From: Desulfofundulus australicus DSM 11792
GTDB lineage: Bacteria > Bacillota > Desulfotomaculia > Desulfotomaculales > Desulfovirgulaceae
DNA length: 64,000 bases
Reading direction: 5' to 3'
NCBI RefSeq assembly: GCF_900129285.1
Contig: NZ_FQUW01000006.1
Coordinates: forward strand, 84,276-148,275
Numbering within the stretch: position 1 is the first letter of the stretch; each line of letters opens with the position of its first letter. Positions 10,389 through 18,749 of the stretch are shown in pieces. Position numbers and translations under genes: made by a program. The notes beneath the pieces are model-generated. The model made no database searches. It saw nothing but the letters and a program-made list of their open reading frames with translations, and was not told where the DNA came from.

Positions 10389-10697
10389 GTAAATATTCAG
10401 TGAACCCGGTTGGATGCGGCGCTGTCCCCGCTCACTCCAGTGCTTCGCGTAAGATGCGCACCGCGGCTCGCTTCGGGCCGGCTCTGGCTCTCTGCGGATT
10501 GCCCGCCACTAATCATTCTTCGTTGTTACCTCTTGAAACAGTATGTCTTAAAAGATCTTCTTCCGGGTAGTTCATCATGCGTCCTCGAGAGCCGAGCCGG
10601 CGGCCTCGCTTCACCGGGTGCTGTTACCGGCGCTTCGCAAGTCGTTCGCTCCGGACAGCGCCGCATCCTCATCATAGCGGTTTTACTGAATATTTAC
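10389..10697. repeat. MITE-like non-coding element with long terminal inverted repeats
   Basis: The outer 13 bp GTAAATATTCAGT (10389-10401) recurs inverted at 10685-10697. A second inverted block GGATGCGGCGCTGTCC (16 bp) sits 10 nt in on the left and 16 nt in on the right. Further inside, both arms carry related GC-rich blocks (GAAGCGAG / CTCGCTTC, CCGGCTC-GGCTCTC). The whole 309 bp could fold into one long imperfect cruciform. It holds no convincing gene: the open frames across it have no ribosome site and no protein-like composition. I see no clear target-site duplication. This fits a non-autonomous transposon or other palindromic repeat family. Confidence 0.65.
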
Positions 10698-10714
10698 ACC
10701 TGAAAACACCTGTT

Positions 10715-11428
10715 TTAGTGCCTCGACAAAATAGCCATCCAGTTAGTCAGAAATTGCCCGGCCACCTGCCGGTATTCCTCCCAGATTGCCGCGGTCTCCT
10801 GCATCAGGCGGCCGGCGGCACCGGGGCCGCCGTATTCTTCTAATTCATCGGCATAAGCTTCAGCCCAGGTATTAATTATCTCCGGGTTTATCTCCCGATG
10901 AAACTGCAGGGCAAAGATGTGCCGCCCTAAAGAAAAGGCCTGGTTAATACAATCCTCGCTGGCAGCCAGGTGAGAAACCCCGGGAGGCAGGGCGAAGGTG
11001 TCGTCGTGCCACTGGAAGACAAAAAACTCTGCGGGCAAACCGGCAAACAGGGGCGACTTCAAACCGTCGGCGGTAAGCCGGAGTTTGTACCAGCCGATCT
11101 CCGGAACCGGGTTGCGGACAACAGGTGCACCCAGGGCCCTGGCAATCAGCTGACCGCCAAGACAGATACCCAGCACGGGTAAACTTTTTTGGATTGCTTC
11201 TTTAATCAGTTGATCAACTTGCCTTAAATAAGGGTAGGACTCCTCTTCATAGACGTTCATCGGGCCGCCCAGGATTACCAGGGTGCCATAGCCATCTAAA
11301 GAGGCGGGCAAGTGTGTCCCCGGTTGATCCATCACCCGTATATCAAGCTGCCAGCCCTCCTTCTCCATGGCCGGCTGTAAAAGACCCGGCCCTTCAATGG
11401 CCACATTTTGTACTACCAGCACTCGCAA
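10715..11428 (-). CDS. class I glutamine amidotransferase-like protein
   Basis: A 237-residue free-standing amidotransferase domain of the GMP-synthase-like group. It shows the oxyanion-strand motif VILGGPMNVYEEE, the nucleophile Cys in LGICLGGQLIA and the His-Glu pair of the triad in LQFHREINPE. It has no synthase domain attached and no obvious partner nearby. Related stand-alone proteins include gamma-glutamyl hydrolases and GuaA-like amidotransferases of unknown substrate, so I leave the substrate open. It is transcribed alone on the minus strand. Confidence 0.85.
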   Translation of the reverse strand: MRVLVVQNVAIEGPGLLQPAMEKEGWQLDIRVMDQPGTHLPASLDGYGTLVILGGPMNVYEEESYPYLRQVDQLIKEAIQKSLPVLGICLGGQLIARALGAPVVRNPVPEIGWYKLRLTADGLKSPLFAGLPAEFFVFQWHDDTFALPPGVSHLAASEDCINQAFSLGRHIFALQFHREINPEIINTWAEAYADELEEYGGPGAAGRLMQETAAIWEEYRQVAGQFLTNWMAILSRH

Positions 11429-11592
11429 GTCAAAAAACCTCCAGTCCGCTTTTTGAATTATTTTTAGCCTAAAATCCCCTGAAATAGCAGCTATTTTTTA
11501 GTGACGGTCAAAGCCTTCCAGCCGTATTTACTTCCCATATTACCATGACCGCACGTACCGGGCAAGCCTTACCCGGACCGGATACAACGATC

Positions 11593-11622
11593 TTGACATC
11601 CGCTAATTACCTGTGCTATGCT
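11593..11622 (+). promoter_or_regulatory. sigma-A type promoter of the pab operon
   Basis: TTGACA at 11593-11598 and TATGCT at 11617-11622 are separated by 18 nt. Transcription would start around 11629, giving a leader of about 155 nt before pabA. Confidence 0.75.
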
Positions 11623-11642
11623 GGCCTTGACAGCTGAAAGCC

Positions 11643-11729
11643 GAGTATGAGCCGAGGAGAGATGAGCCAGGAGTAGCTGAGACGACTCGGAGATTTTGGG
11701 GTGAGGACCAGCGTGGGCTGGTCTTTTTG
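11643..11729 (+). promoter_or_regulatory. TRAP-like triplet leader and terminator upstream of pabA
   Basis: The leader holds GAG or TAG triplets starting at 11643, 11649, 11654, 11659, 11664, 11674 and 11679. Apart from the first step they keep an exact 5-nt period, with imperfect members at 11669 (AGG) and 11684 (GAC). This is the layout bound by the tryptophan-sensing protein TRAP (MtrB). CCGAGT (11641-11646) can pair with ACTCGG (11685-11690), closing a hairpin over the repeats. A perfect terminator follows: GACCAGC/GCTGGTC at 11706-11723 with TTTTT at 11724-11728. In Bacillus, TRAP controls trp and the shared pabA/trpG gene. No mtrB is in this window. Confidence 0.6.
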
Positions 11730-11786
11730 TTTTTCCGGTTCGGATTTGACTTTATTAGTTCTTTAAATGATGAAGGGGGGAGTGCA

Positions 11787-12362
11787 GTGATCATAATGAT
11801 CGATAACTACGACTCCTTCGTGTACAACCTGGTTCAATATCTGCAGGAACTGGGGCAAGAGGTGCTGGTGTTCCGTAACGATCAAGTAACCCTGGAGAAG
11901 ATGGAAGATCTTTCTCCCAGCCACATTATAATTTCCCCGGGTCCCTGCACACCGGATGAGGCAGGAATTTCCCTGGCCGTGATTAAGCATTTCGCCGGCA
12001 TTGTTCCCATCCTGGGTGTATGTCTTGGCCACCAGGCTATCGGTCAGGCCTTCGGCGGGCGTGTGGTAAGGGCCGGACGGCCCATGCATGGCAAGACTTC
12101 CCTGGTCTACCATGACGGCAGTGGGATCTACAGGGGATTACCCAACCCCTTTTCCGCCGCCCGGTATCACTCCCTGCTGGTGGAAAGAGAAACCCTCCCG
12201 GATTGCCTGGCCATTACCGCCCGGACTGCTCAGGGAGAAATTATGGGTTTAAGGCACCGGGACTATCCGGTGGAGGGAGTCCAGTTTCACCCGGAATCCA
12301 TTTTAACACCGGTAGGGAAAAATCTCCTGAAAAATTTTATAAATTTATCCAAGTCCCGGTAA
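11787..12362 (+). CDS. pabA: aminodeoxychorismate/anthranilate synthase glutamine amidotransferase component
   Basis: 191-residue PabA/TrpG subunit that supplies ammonia from glutamine to PabB (and possibly to TrpE). It has the N-terminal [11 protein letters not shown] motif, [12 protein letters not shown], the nucleophile Cys in [12 protein letters not shown] and [11 protein letters not shown] with the catalytic His and Glu. I choose the GTG at 11787 because GGGGGGAG ends 6 nt upstream; an ATG at 11796 is the alternative. It opens the pabABC operon behind the triplet leader. Sharing of this subunit with tryptophan synthesis would explain TRAP-type control. Confidence 0.93.
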   Translation: MIIMIDNYDSFVYNLVQYLQELGQEVLVFRNDQVTLEKMEDLSPSHIIISPGPCTPDEAGISLAVIKHFAGIVPILGVCLGHQAIGQAFGGRVVRAGRPMHGKTSLVYHDGSGIYRGLPNPFSAARYHSLLVERETLPDCLAITARTAQGEIMGLRHRDYPVEGVQFHPESILTPVGKNLLKNFINLSKSR

Positions 12363-12376
12363 AAGGTGATTTATTT

Positions 12377-13894
12377 ATGCCTGTACACTTACCTTTAATA
12401 AAAAAACTGCCGGTCACGGCAGATGTTCCGGCTCTCTTTGAGAGCCTTTCCTCCCGCCCTTACAGTTTTTTGTTGGATAGCGGGATAATCGTCCGGGGGC
12501 TGGGCCGATACTCTTTGATGGGAGCAGACCCCTTCCTGGTTTTACGTTCAAAGGGAAAACGTTTATGGCTGGAATATCAGGGAAAAAGGAAATCCCTGGC
12601 CGGCCACCCGCTAGAAAAGCTTAAAAATCTTTTAAACCGTTTCCACCTCCCCCAGGGTATCTGTCCACTTCCCCTTTGCGGGGGTGCAGTGGGGTATTTC
12701 AGTTATGACCTGGGACGACTGCTGGAAAAAATGCCTTCCCTGACCGTGGATGACCTGCAGACCCCCGACCTGTGCCTGGGCTTTTATGACGTGGTTACGG
12801 TGTTAGATGGGATAACAGGGGAAGTATGGGTTGTTTCCACCGGTTTTCCAGAAATAGAACCTGCAGCAGCCCTGCAGAGGGCAAAACACAGGCTGGCCGA
12901 AACCTGTACCTTATTATCCAGCTGCCGGCAGCAACAAAAACCGGATATCTTTACCACCAGTGCAAACCACGAACAGCCTTTGACTACCGTCAATCAACAT
13001 AAAAGCCATCCCGGTAAACAGGATGTACCTCCTCTTACAGCCCATTTTGACGAGGCCAGCTATTGCCGGACAGTGGAAAGGGCCAGAGAATATATTGCCG
13101 CCGGGGACATCTTTCAAGTTAACCTGTCCCAGCGTTTCTCCCTTCCCCGGGTGGTGGAACCCTGGCCCCTGTACCAACAACTGCGAAGGATAAACCCTGC
13201 CCCCATGGCGGCCTACCTTAATTTTGGAGAATTTCAGTTAGTCTGCTCTTCCCCGGAACGCTTTCTTAAAGTTACAGGTAGGCGGGTAGAAACACGCCCC
13301 ATAAAAGGTACCCGCCCCAGGGGAAATGACCCGGTTAGCGATATAAAATTCAGGGATGAGCTATGGAACAGTGAAAAAGATCGGGCCGAACTGGTAATGA
13401 TTGTGGATATGGAGCGTAATGACCTGGGACGGGTCTGCCGCACGGGCTCTGTGCGCGTACCCGAACTTTACAGGCTGGAAGAGTACGCCACCGTATTTCA
13501 TCTGGTTTCCACAGTGGAAGGAGAACTGGCCCCGGATAAAGATGTGGTTGATCTGCTGGCAGCAACCTTTCCCGGAGGTTCCATCAGCGGAGCACCAAAA
13601 ATCCGGGCCATGGAAATTATAGAGGAGCTGGAACCTGTACGCCGGGGCATTTACACCGGTTCCATAGGTTATATTGGTTTTGACGGCAATGCCGATTTGA
13701 ACATTGTAATCCGTACCCTGATATTCAAGGGAGAACAAATTTACTTTCAGGTCGGAGGCGGTATTACCATTGATTCCGATCCTTATATGGAATACGTGGA
13801 GACGCTGGATAAAGCCCGGGCACTGGTGCGGGCCCTGGGTCTGGACGACCGGCAGGCTTTTTCTTCCCTGACCGTAAAGCCGGTGCGAGAATAA
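12377..13894 (+). CDS. pabB: aminodeoxychorismate synthase component I
   Basis: 505-residue chorismate-binding enzyme that aminates chorismate to 4-amino-4-deoxychorismate for folate. The C-terminal catalytic half has DIFQVNLSQRF, VETRPIKGTRPRG, MIVDMERNDLGRV and PGGSISGAPKIRAMEI; the N-terminal domain carries the PYSFLLDSG segment. TrpE and PabB are close relatives; PabB is chosen because pabA precedes and pabC follows. The ATG at 12377 has AAAGGTGAT upstream and lies 14 nt after pabA. A longer open frame to 12203 only overlaps pabA. Confidence 0.9.
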   Translation: MPVHLPLIKKLPVTADVPALFESLSSRPYSFLLDSGIIVRGLGRYSLMGADPFLVLRSKGKRLWLEYQGKRKSLAGHPLEKLKNLLNRFHLPQGICPLPLCGGAVGYFSYDLGRLLEKMPSLTVDDLQTPDLCLGFYDVVTVLDGITGEVWVVSTGFPEIEPAAALQRAKHRLAETCTLLSSCRQQQKPDIFTTSANHEQPLTTVNQHKSHPGKQDVPPLTAHFDEASYCRTVERAREYIAAGDIFQVNLSQRFSLPRVVEPWPLYQQLRRINPAPMAAYLNFGEFQLVCSSPERFLKVTGRRVETRPIKGTRPRGNDPVSDIKFRDELWNSEKDRAELVMIVDMERNDLGRVCRTGSVRVPELYRLEEYATVFHLVSTVEGELAPDKDVVDLLAATFPGGSISGAPKIRAMEIIEELEPVRRGIYTGSIGYIGFDGNADLNIVIRTLIFKGEQIYFQVGGGITIDSDPYMEYVETLDKARALVRALGLDDRQAFSSLTVKPVRE

Positions 13895-14006
13895 GGTTAT
13901 TAATTAATCCGCTAGTTTTGTTAACACAAAAAGTTCCCGTACTACGGGCTAAGCGGCACCAGCCAGTTGTTTATCTAAAACGCCAGAACTTCCCGGGGTG
14001 GTAAAT

Positions 14007-14861
14007 TTGCATGCAATAATATGTATAAATGGCCAGTTTGTGCCGGCCAGCCAGGCCCAAATCTCCGTCCTGGACCAGGGATTTCTTTACGGCTACGGCC
14101 TTTTTGAAACCATCCTGGTGCTTGAGGGCCAACCGGCCTTGCTGGAAGCACACCTGAAACGATTAACAGAAGGGTGTGCTGCCCTGGGGATTATGGTCCC
14201 GCCCTCATTGGCCGGCCTGGACATACTGGTTAAACAGGTCATAAAATTAAACAATATAACTGAAGGGGCTCTCCGTATCACCCTTTCCGCCGGAGCATTA
14301 CCCGGCAAAAAAGCCGGCAACCTGGTTATTTCCCCCCGCCCCTTTCCTTATAAATCTCCGAATTACAAGAAGGGATTCAGCGCCGGATGGGCATCAACCA
14401 GGCGGAATGAACAGTCCTTCCTGGTAAAATTAAAAACTTTAAACTACCTGGAAAATATCCTGGCCAGAAGGGAAGCCCGGGAAAAGGGATGGGATGAAGC
14501 AATCTTTTTGAATACTGCTGGTTATGTGGCGGAAGGAACGGTAAGCAACATTTTTCTGGTTAAAGACAACCGGGTGATTACCCCTTCTACAGATCAGGGT
14601 CTGCTGCCCGGCATCTTGAGACAGGTGGCGCTGGAGACATGCCACCGCCTGGGTATTATTGTCCAGGAACGCCCCATTTCCCCCCGGGAACTGGTTACTG
14701 CCGACGAATGCTTCCTGACCAATTCCCTCATGCTGGTAATGCCTCTGGTAAAAATAAACGGCTGCCCCATTGGAAAAGGGCAGCCGGGTCCCGTTACCAG
14801 GCGGCTCCGGGAAAACATTCTACTCTTTTTATCCCGTTCACCGGGTAAAACATCCCTTTAA
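14007..14861 (+). CDS. pabC: aminodeoxychorismate lyase (class IV PLP enzyme)
   Basis: A fold-type IV pyridoxal-phosphate enzyme of ~284 residues that releases pyruvate from aminodeoxychorismate to give p-aminobenzoate. The PLP lysine is in VKLKTLNYLENI, with DQGFLYGYGLFETI near the N-terminus and EGTVSNIFLV plus LPGILRQVALE near the C-terminus. I favour the TTG at 14007, 4-6 nt after GGGGTGG; the GTG at 13998 is in frame but has no ribosome site. Branched-chain aminotransferases share the fold; the pabAB context decides. A gap of about 110 nt separates it from pabB. Confidence 0.88.
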   Translation: MHAIICINGQFVPASQAQISVLDQGFLYGYGLFETILVLEGQPALLEAHLKRLTEGCAALGIMVPPSLAGLDILVKQVIKLNNITEGALRITLSAGALPGKKAGNLVISPRPFPYKSPNYKKGFSAGWASTRRNEQSFLVKLKTLNYLENILARREAREKGWDEAIFLNTAGYVAEGTVSNIFLVKDNRVITPSTDQGLLPGILRQVALETCHRLGIIVQERPISPRELVTADECFLTNSLMLVMPLVKINGCPIGKGQPGPVTRRLRENILLFLSRSPGKTSL

Positions 14862-14913
14862 TTCGCTACCGTATACACACTCTCAACGTCATTACTGTCT
14901 TTGTTTAACCGGG

Positions 14914-15915
14914 CTATTTTCCCAATATGGAAACAACCTTTCCTTCTGGATAATAATTTACTTTAGCTTTCAGACCCTCACCGATAAAGCGGAGGGGAAC
15001 CAGGGTACGCCCGCCAACGACTTTCGCCGGAACCTCGAGCATCACCGGCCTGCCGTCCACCAGCGCCTTTTTGTTGCCAATTACCAGAGTTACTGTGTTA
15101 TCACCCTGCTTAATAACGATGGCGTTATCTTTATATTCGACGGTAGCACCCAGGGCTTCCGCCAGCGCCCTAAGGGGTACCAGAACGCGCCCTTTCTCCA
15201 CGCGAGGAGTTACATCAAACCCGGGCATTGTTCCCTTAACGTAAACCTTTACCTTTGTATCTTTCATTTTAGCAAAAACTTTGCTTATAACAATATAGCT
15301 ATCTTCGTCTTCCGGGTTGTTGAGCAGGGCCTCTTCAAGGAAGTCACGCGCTTTGAGCATTTCTCCCACTTCAATCAGCAATTCTCCCAAACGTTTGTAG
15401 CACTCGCTCAGGGTAAGATCATCAATGGATTCATCTTCTTCCAGAGCTTCCTTTAACGCTTCTACCACCAGGGTAACTTCAACCCGGTTGTTCTTCCAGT
15501 TCTTAAGTGATTCCTTGGCCTTATAAACCGCTTCAGGAACACTTTCCCCTTTCAAAATTGCTTCCAGCGCCGCCCGGGCCACCGGGTTTTTAACATGCTG
15601 AAGGGCATTTTCAATCCCCGTATAAACATGTTTTTGTACGCTGCGTTTTTCATATACGTTTTCCCTTACACTGAATTTTTCCTGTTCCCTGTGCCTGTTT
15701 TGTTCCTGCTCACTCTGAACTTCCCTGGCTTCTACTTTCACACTTTTGTTGTAATTTTTCTCCTTCTCCTGCCACGTATTTTTCTCCTTAAAACCTTTCG
15801 CCCGGTCAGGCAGGTCATTTAGGGGCGCTGCCCACGCTGCTGAGACAAGTGACAGCAGCAGGATGGCAACTACTGTCAGGGATAATAATTTGCTTCCTTT
15901 CCACAAAATGATCAC
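14914..15915 (-). CDS. secreted protein with C-terminal copper-amine-oxidase-N (stalk) domain
   Basis: 333 residues beginning with a signal peptide (LLSLTVVAILLLSLVSAAWA, cleavage likely near residue 30). A highly charged Lys/Glu-rich stretch follows (~35-110), then a helical segment resembling TPR repeats (~110-205, LGELLIEVGEMLKARDFLEEA). At ~220-330 is a stalk domain of the copper-amine-oxidase-N type (GRVLVPLRALAEALGA, GRTLVPLRFIGEGLKA). Such domains are common in secreted wall-associated proteins of anaerobic Firmicutes; no catalytic activity is implied. It is divergent from the related gene at 16201. Confidence 0.82.
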   Translation of the reverse strand: MIILWKGSKLLSLTVVAILLLSLVSAAWAAPLNDLPDRAKGFKEKNTWQEKEKNYNKSVKVEAREVQSEQEQNRHREQEKFSVRENVYEKRSVQKHVYTGIENALQHVKNPVARAALEAILKGESVPEAVYKAKESLKNWKNNRVEVTLVVEALKEALEEDESIDDLTLSECYKRLGELLIEVGEMLKARDFLEEALLNNPEDEDSYIVISKVFAKMKDTKVKVYVKGTMPGFDVTPRVEKGRVLVPLRALAEALGATVEYKDNAIVIKQGDNTVTLVIGNKKALVDGRPVMLEVPAKVVGGRTLVPLRFIGEGLKAKVNYYPEGKVVSILGK

Positions 15916-16088
15916 CCTCCCTTTTTTTATTTTCCATACACTTTATACGATTAACCAGTAAGTTTTCAGGGATAAAAACGATATGAATTTTCCCAGAAAT
16001 ATTGGCACCGGTTTTTATAAAGAGATAATCTCTGCCATGTCCAGGGCACGGTCAATCCCGACTCCTGCCTCCTTCTTCACTTTAGGGC

Positions 16089-16153
16089 AGACGAACTTTT
16101 TAATTGTTCCCTGAATAATCACAGGAGGAACCCAATTAATGGTTCCTTCGTCT
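16089..16153. promoter_or_regulatory. palindromic region upstream of the stalk-domain gene
   Basis: AGACGAA (16089-16095) and TTCGTCT (16147-16153) form outer inverted repeats; GGAACC...GGTTCC is nested within (16127-16145), as is an AATTG/CAATT pair. It lies in the 285-bp gap between the divergent stalk-domain genes and could be an operator or a folded 5' leader of the gene at 16201. No U-run follows on either strand, so it is not a plain terminator. The rest of this gap shows no gene. Confidence 0.4.
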
Positions 16154-16200
16154 AAAAAAAGAATGACCCTGATATAACAATTTATAAGGAGGTCTTATTA

Positions 16201-17055
16201 ATGCGGAAAAAGTGGTTAATTGCCGGGGTGTTTGTTGCGCTGGTGGGTATCTTTGCAGCTACAGCCTATGCCTCCAACCCAATCAAGCTCATTGTCAATG
16301 GTCGAGAAACTAAGCTAGACGTACCACCGCATATTATCCACGGCAGGATAATGGTTCCTGTCAGATGGATTGCCGAAATGTTGGGCGCTACAGTTTACTG
16401 GAATGAAAAAGAAAAACTAATTGGAATTGATTTCACCCTGCCGCCTGAACTCCAGAAGGAGTGGGAATACCCGCTGCCGGGAGGTGGAGAACTAAGCCTG
16501 GGGTATCTGGGACGTGGGACAAAGTTTATTTTACCCGTAATAGTTACCCTTAACGAATACCTCGCCGAGAAACAAAAAGCATCCCTTTACCCGACAAAAG
16601 ATGATGCTGCCCAGACGATATTAGTGCGATATGAATTGCTCAGCGCAGGTCGAACTGACGGCGGTATGTGGTACAGCGAAAAAACTGCCTATAAAATTGT
16701 AGCCCGCCTCTATTATAGCGAGATACAACCTGAAAAGGGGCATCCACCCCATGTTATCAGGTTGTATGAACAGGAACTTCCCAAAGGCGGAATTGCCGGC
16801 GGCAATGAGGAATTAAAGTTTAACCGCCACTGGTACGAAGATACGCAATTCATTGTAAAACCAAAAGAGGGAACAGTGGTGGAAAGGGATGATAGTTCCG
16901 GCCGTACCACCTGGATACAGGGTCAAAAGGGATGGTACATAGATGAATCCGAAACCCGGGTATTAAAGAAAAAAGAGCTTGAGGAAATGCCCGTGCTCTT
17001 TGATTATCCCCATCCGCCTGCGGGTTATGATTACACCCTGCTCAAACAACAATAA
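16201..17055 (+). CDS. secreted protein with N-terminal copper-amine-oxidase-N (stalk) domain
   Basis: 284 residues with a signal peptide (residues 1-24, hydrophobic core LIAGVFVALVGIFAATA, likely cleaved after AYA). It is followed by one stalk domain (~27-78: LIVNGRETKLDVPP, GRIMVPVRWIAEMLGATVYW). The remaining ~200 residues match no family I recognise; they are Tyr-, Lys- and Glu-rich and probably form an extracellular domain. The ATG follows a strong AAGGAGGTC site. The stalk domain is shared with the divergent neighbour at 14914, suggesting related envelope roles. Confidence 0.8.
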   Translation: MRKKWLIAGVFVALVGIFAATAYASNPIKLIVNGRETKLDVPPHIIHGRIMVPVRWIAEMLGATVYWNEKEKLIGIDFTLPPELQKEWEYPLPGGGELSLGYLGRGTKFILPVIVTLNEYLAEKQKASLYPTKDDAAQTILVRYELLSAGRTDGGMWYSEKTAYKIVARLYYSEIQPEKGHPPHVIRLYEQELPKGGIAGGNEELKFNRHWYEDTQFIVKPKEGTVVERDDSSGRTTWIQGQKGWYIDESETRVLKKKELEEMPVLFDYPHPPAGYDYTLLKQQ

Positions 17056-17080
17056 ACCGGCAAATTCCCTTGAAATCCCG

Positions 17081-17118
17081 GCGGCCCGCCCCGGAGATAG
17101 GGCGGGCCGCTCTGTTTT
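17081..17118 (+). terminator. intrinsic terminator after the stalk-domain gene
   Basis: Perfect 10-bp GC stem GCGGCCCGCC (17081-17090) / GGCGGGCCGC (17101-17110) with a 10-nt loop, followed by TCTGTTTT. It lies just downstream of the stop at 17055. Confidence 0.85.
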
Positions 17119-17199
17119 CGTCCATTAAAAGGTGCATGTGGCGCTTCACGGGCAACCCCTTCATTTCTGCCCGTTGGGGAATGCTCCTTTCATCCCACC

Positions 17200-17418
17200 C
17201 CACAAGAGGGTGAGTTTTCAGCCAAGTATGCCGTAGAGCTGCTGCTGGCCAAGCTGCCGGCTGGCGGCACCCTGGAGATGCTGGTAGACTGCCCGGCCGC
17301 TACCACCGACGTGCCCAAAGTGGCAGCGGCCAAGGGATACACCACCGCAGGGGTAACGCGGATCGGGGAGGGAGAGTGGCAAGTGACCCTTGAGGCACCC
17401 AGAACAATCGGTGTCTGA
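17200..17418 (+). pseudogene. remnant of a TusA-like sulfur carrier gene
   Basis: Reading from ~17206 to the TGA at 17416-17418 gives about 70 residues containing FSAKYAVELLLAKLPAGGTL, VDCPAATTDVPKVAAAKGY and EGEWQVTLEAP. This is the pattern of the C-terminal two thirds of TusA-family sulfur carriers (LPxGG, DPxxxxDIP). The N-terminal strand with the catalytic CPxP motif is missing, and no in-frame ATG/GTG/TTG with a ribosome site is present upstream, so I call it a truncated remnant. The fragment lies in a 440-bp gap that holds nothing else but the terminator at 17081. Confidence 0.6.
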
Positions 17419-17498
17419 ATAAACCTCGATACCTTTGTTTTCTTCCCACGTCCTTTCCAGTTCACACCAAAACCTTGGAAGCCTTGATTTTCAAAGCC

Positions 17499-18674
17499 TC
17501 ACCACACCTGCAGTATAAAGCATTTTAAATAGTAGGTTTCCGGCGAGGCAAGAAGCATGGGGTGATCCCTGGCCTGGCGGCGCATTTCCACCAGGCGCAA
17601 CTGTCTTTTTACATCACGGGCGGCATCCAGCAATACCTCCATGAAAAGACTTTCGGTCATATGATAGGAACACGAGCAGGTAACCAGAAAACCGCCTGCC
17701 GGCAGGAGTTTCATGGCCCGCAGGTTAATCTCCTTATAGCCACGGATGGCACCTTCCAGTGCTTCCCTGGACTTGGTAAAAGCTGGCGGGTCGAGAATGA
17801 TCAGTTCAAAGCGCTCCCCCGCCCGATCCAGATCTCTCAACTCGTCAAAAGCGTTGCCCTCCCGGAAGGTGCAGACCCGGTCAAACCCGTTACGGGCTGC
17901 ATTTTCCCTGGCCATCTCCAGTGCGTCACCTGCCACGTCAATACCCAGTACCTCCCTGGCCCCAAAGCGGGCGGCATATACGGAAAAAGTACCGGTGTGA
18001 CAAAAACAATCCAGCACCCGGGCATCCCGGGCCAACCCCTCCAGAGCCAGGCGGTTTTCCCGCTGATCCAGAAAGTAACCGGTTTTCTGTCCCCCGGCCA
18101 GGTCAACCAGAAAACGCAGGCCGTTTTCTTCTATTTCCACTACAGGATTAAAAGGCCCCTTCAAAAAACCCGTCCTCAGGGGCAGCCCCTCCAGCTCCCG
18201 CACCGACACATCGTTTCTCTCATAAATGCCAGCGGGATTCAGCAACTCATCCAGGAGCTCGACAATGGTTTCTTTATACAGGTCAATTCCCAGGGCCAGG
18301 GTTTGCAGGGAAAGGTAGTCGCCAAAGCGGTCTACAATTAGCGCTGGCAGAAAATCCGCCTCGGCAAAAACCAGGCGGCAGGCATTGCTATGCCTGACCA
18401 CCCGCCGGCGGTAATCTATGGCCGACATCAGGCGCCGGCGAAAAAATTCGCGGTCGATTTTTTCCCCTTTTTCCCGGGTGAGGAGGCGCACTATAATTTG
18501 CGAGGCGGGGTTAATGTAACCCCGTCCCACAAACCGCCCCCGGTAGTCCACCACTTCCACCACATCACCGGGGTTGAAATCTCCCTGGATGTCTTCCACC
18601 TCGGTCCGGTAAACCCAGGGGTGACCGAGTAATACCCGGTGATACCTGCGCCGGGTTAGCTTAACCACTGCCAT
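17499..18674 (-). CDS. class I SAM-dependent rRNA methyltransferase (RlmI/YwbD type)
   Basis: 391 residues. The N-terminal ~80 residues form a PUA RNA-binding domain (GHPWVYRTEV, GDVVEVVDYRGRFVGRGY). The rest is a Rossmann methyltransferase with the SAM-binding motif VLDCFCHTGTFSVYAARFGA and the catalytic segments ILDPPAFTKS and VTCSCSYHM, the pattern of m5C rRNA methyltransferases such as RlmI. FLDQRENR, also conserved in this group, is present. It follows mtaD by 75 nt and may be co-transcribed. The exact rRNA site cannot be told from sequence. Confidence 0.9.
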   Translation of the reverse strand: MAVVKLTRRRYHRVLLGHPWVYRTEVEDIQGDFNPGDVVEVVDYRGRFVGRGYINPASQIIVRLLTREKGEKIDREFFRRRLMSAIDYRRRVVRHSNACRLVFAEADFLPALIVDRFGDYLSLQTLALGIDLYKETIVELLDELLNPAGIYERNDVSVRELEGLPLRTGFLKGPFNPVVEIEENGLRFLVDLAGGQKTGYFLDQRENRLALEGLARDARVLDCFCHTGTFSVYAARFGAREVLGIDVAGDALEMARENAARNGFDRVCTFREGNAFDELRDLDRAGERFELIILDPPAFTKSREALEGAIRGYKEINLRAMKLLPAGGFLVTCSCSYHMTESLFMEVLLDAARDVKRQLRLVEMRRQARDHPMLLASPETYYLKCFILQVW

Positions 18675-18749
18675 AAAGCCACCTTCATTTCTTTGTAAGT
18701 TCCCAAACGCACCGGGGCCTGATGATACGATAAAGAATCCTATCCGGCA

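Noticed and set aside
10410..10843. Open frames of 88-97 codons across the inverted-repeat element
   Set aside because: They run through both repeat arms without a ribosome site or protein-like composition.
11623..11786. T-box leader upstream of pabA
   Set aside because: The UGGNACCGCG T-box sequence is absent; the phased GAG/TAG triplets fit TRAP better.
17562..18341. A 259-codon plus-strand open frame
   Set aside because: Antisense of the rRNA methyltransferase gene; no start signal.
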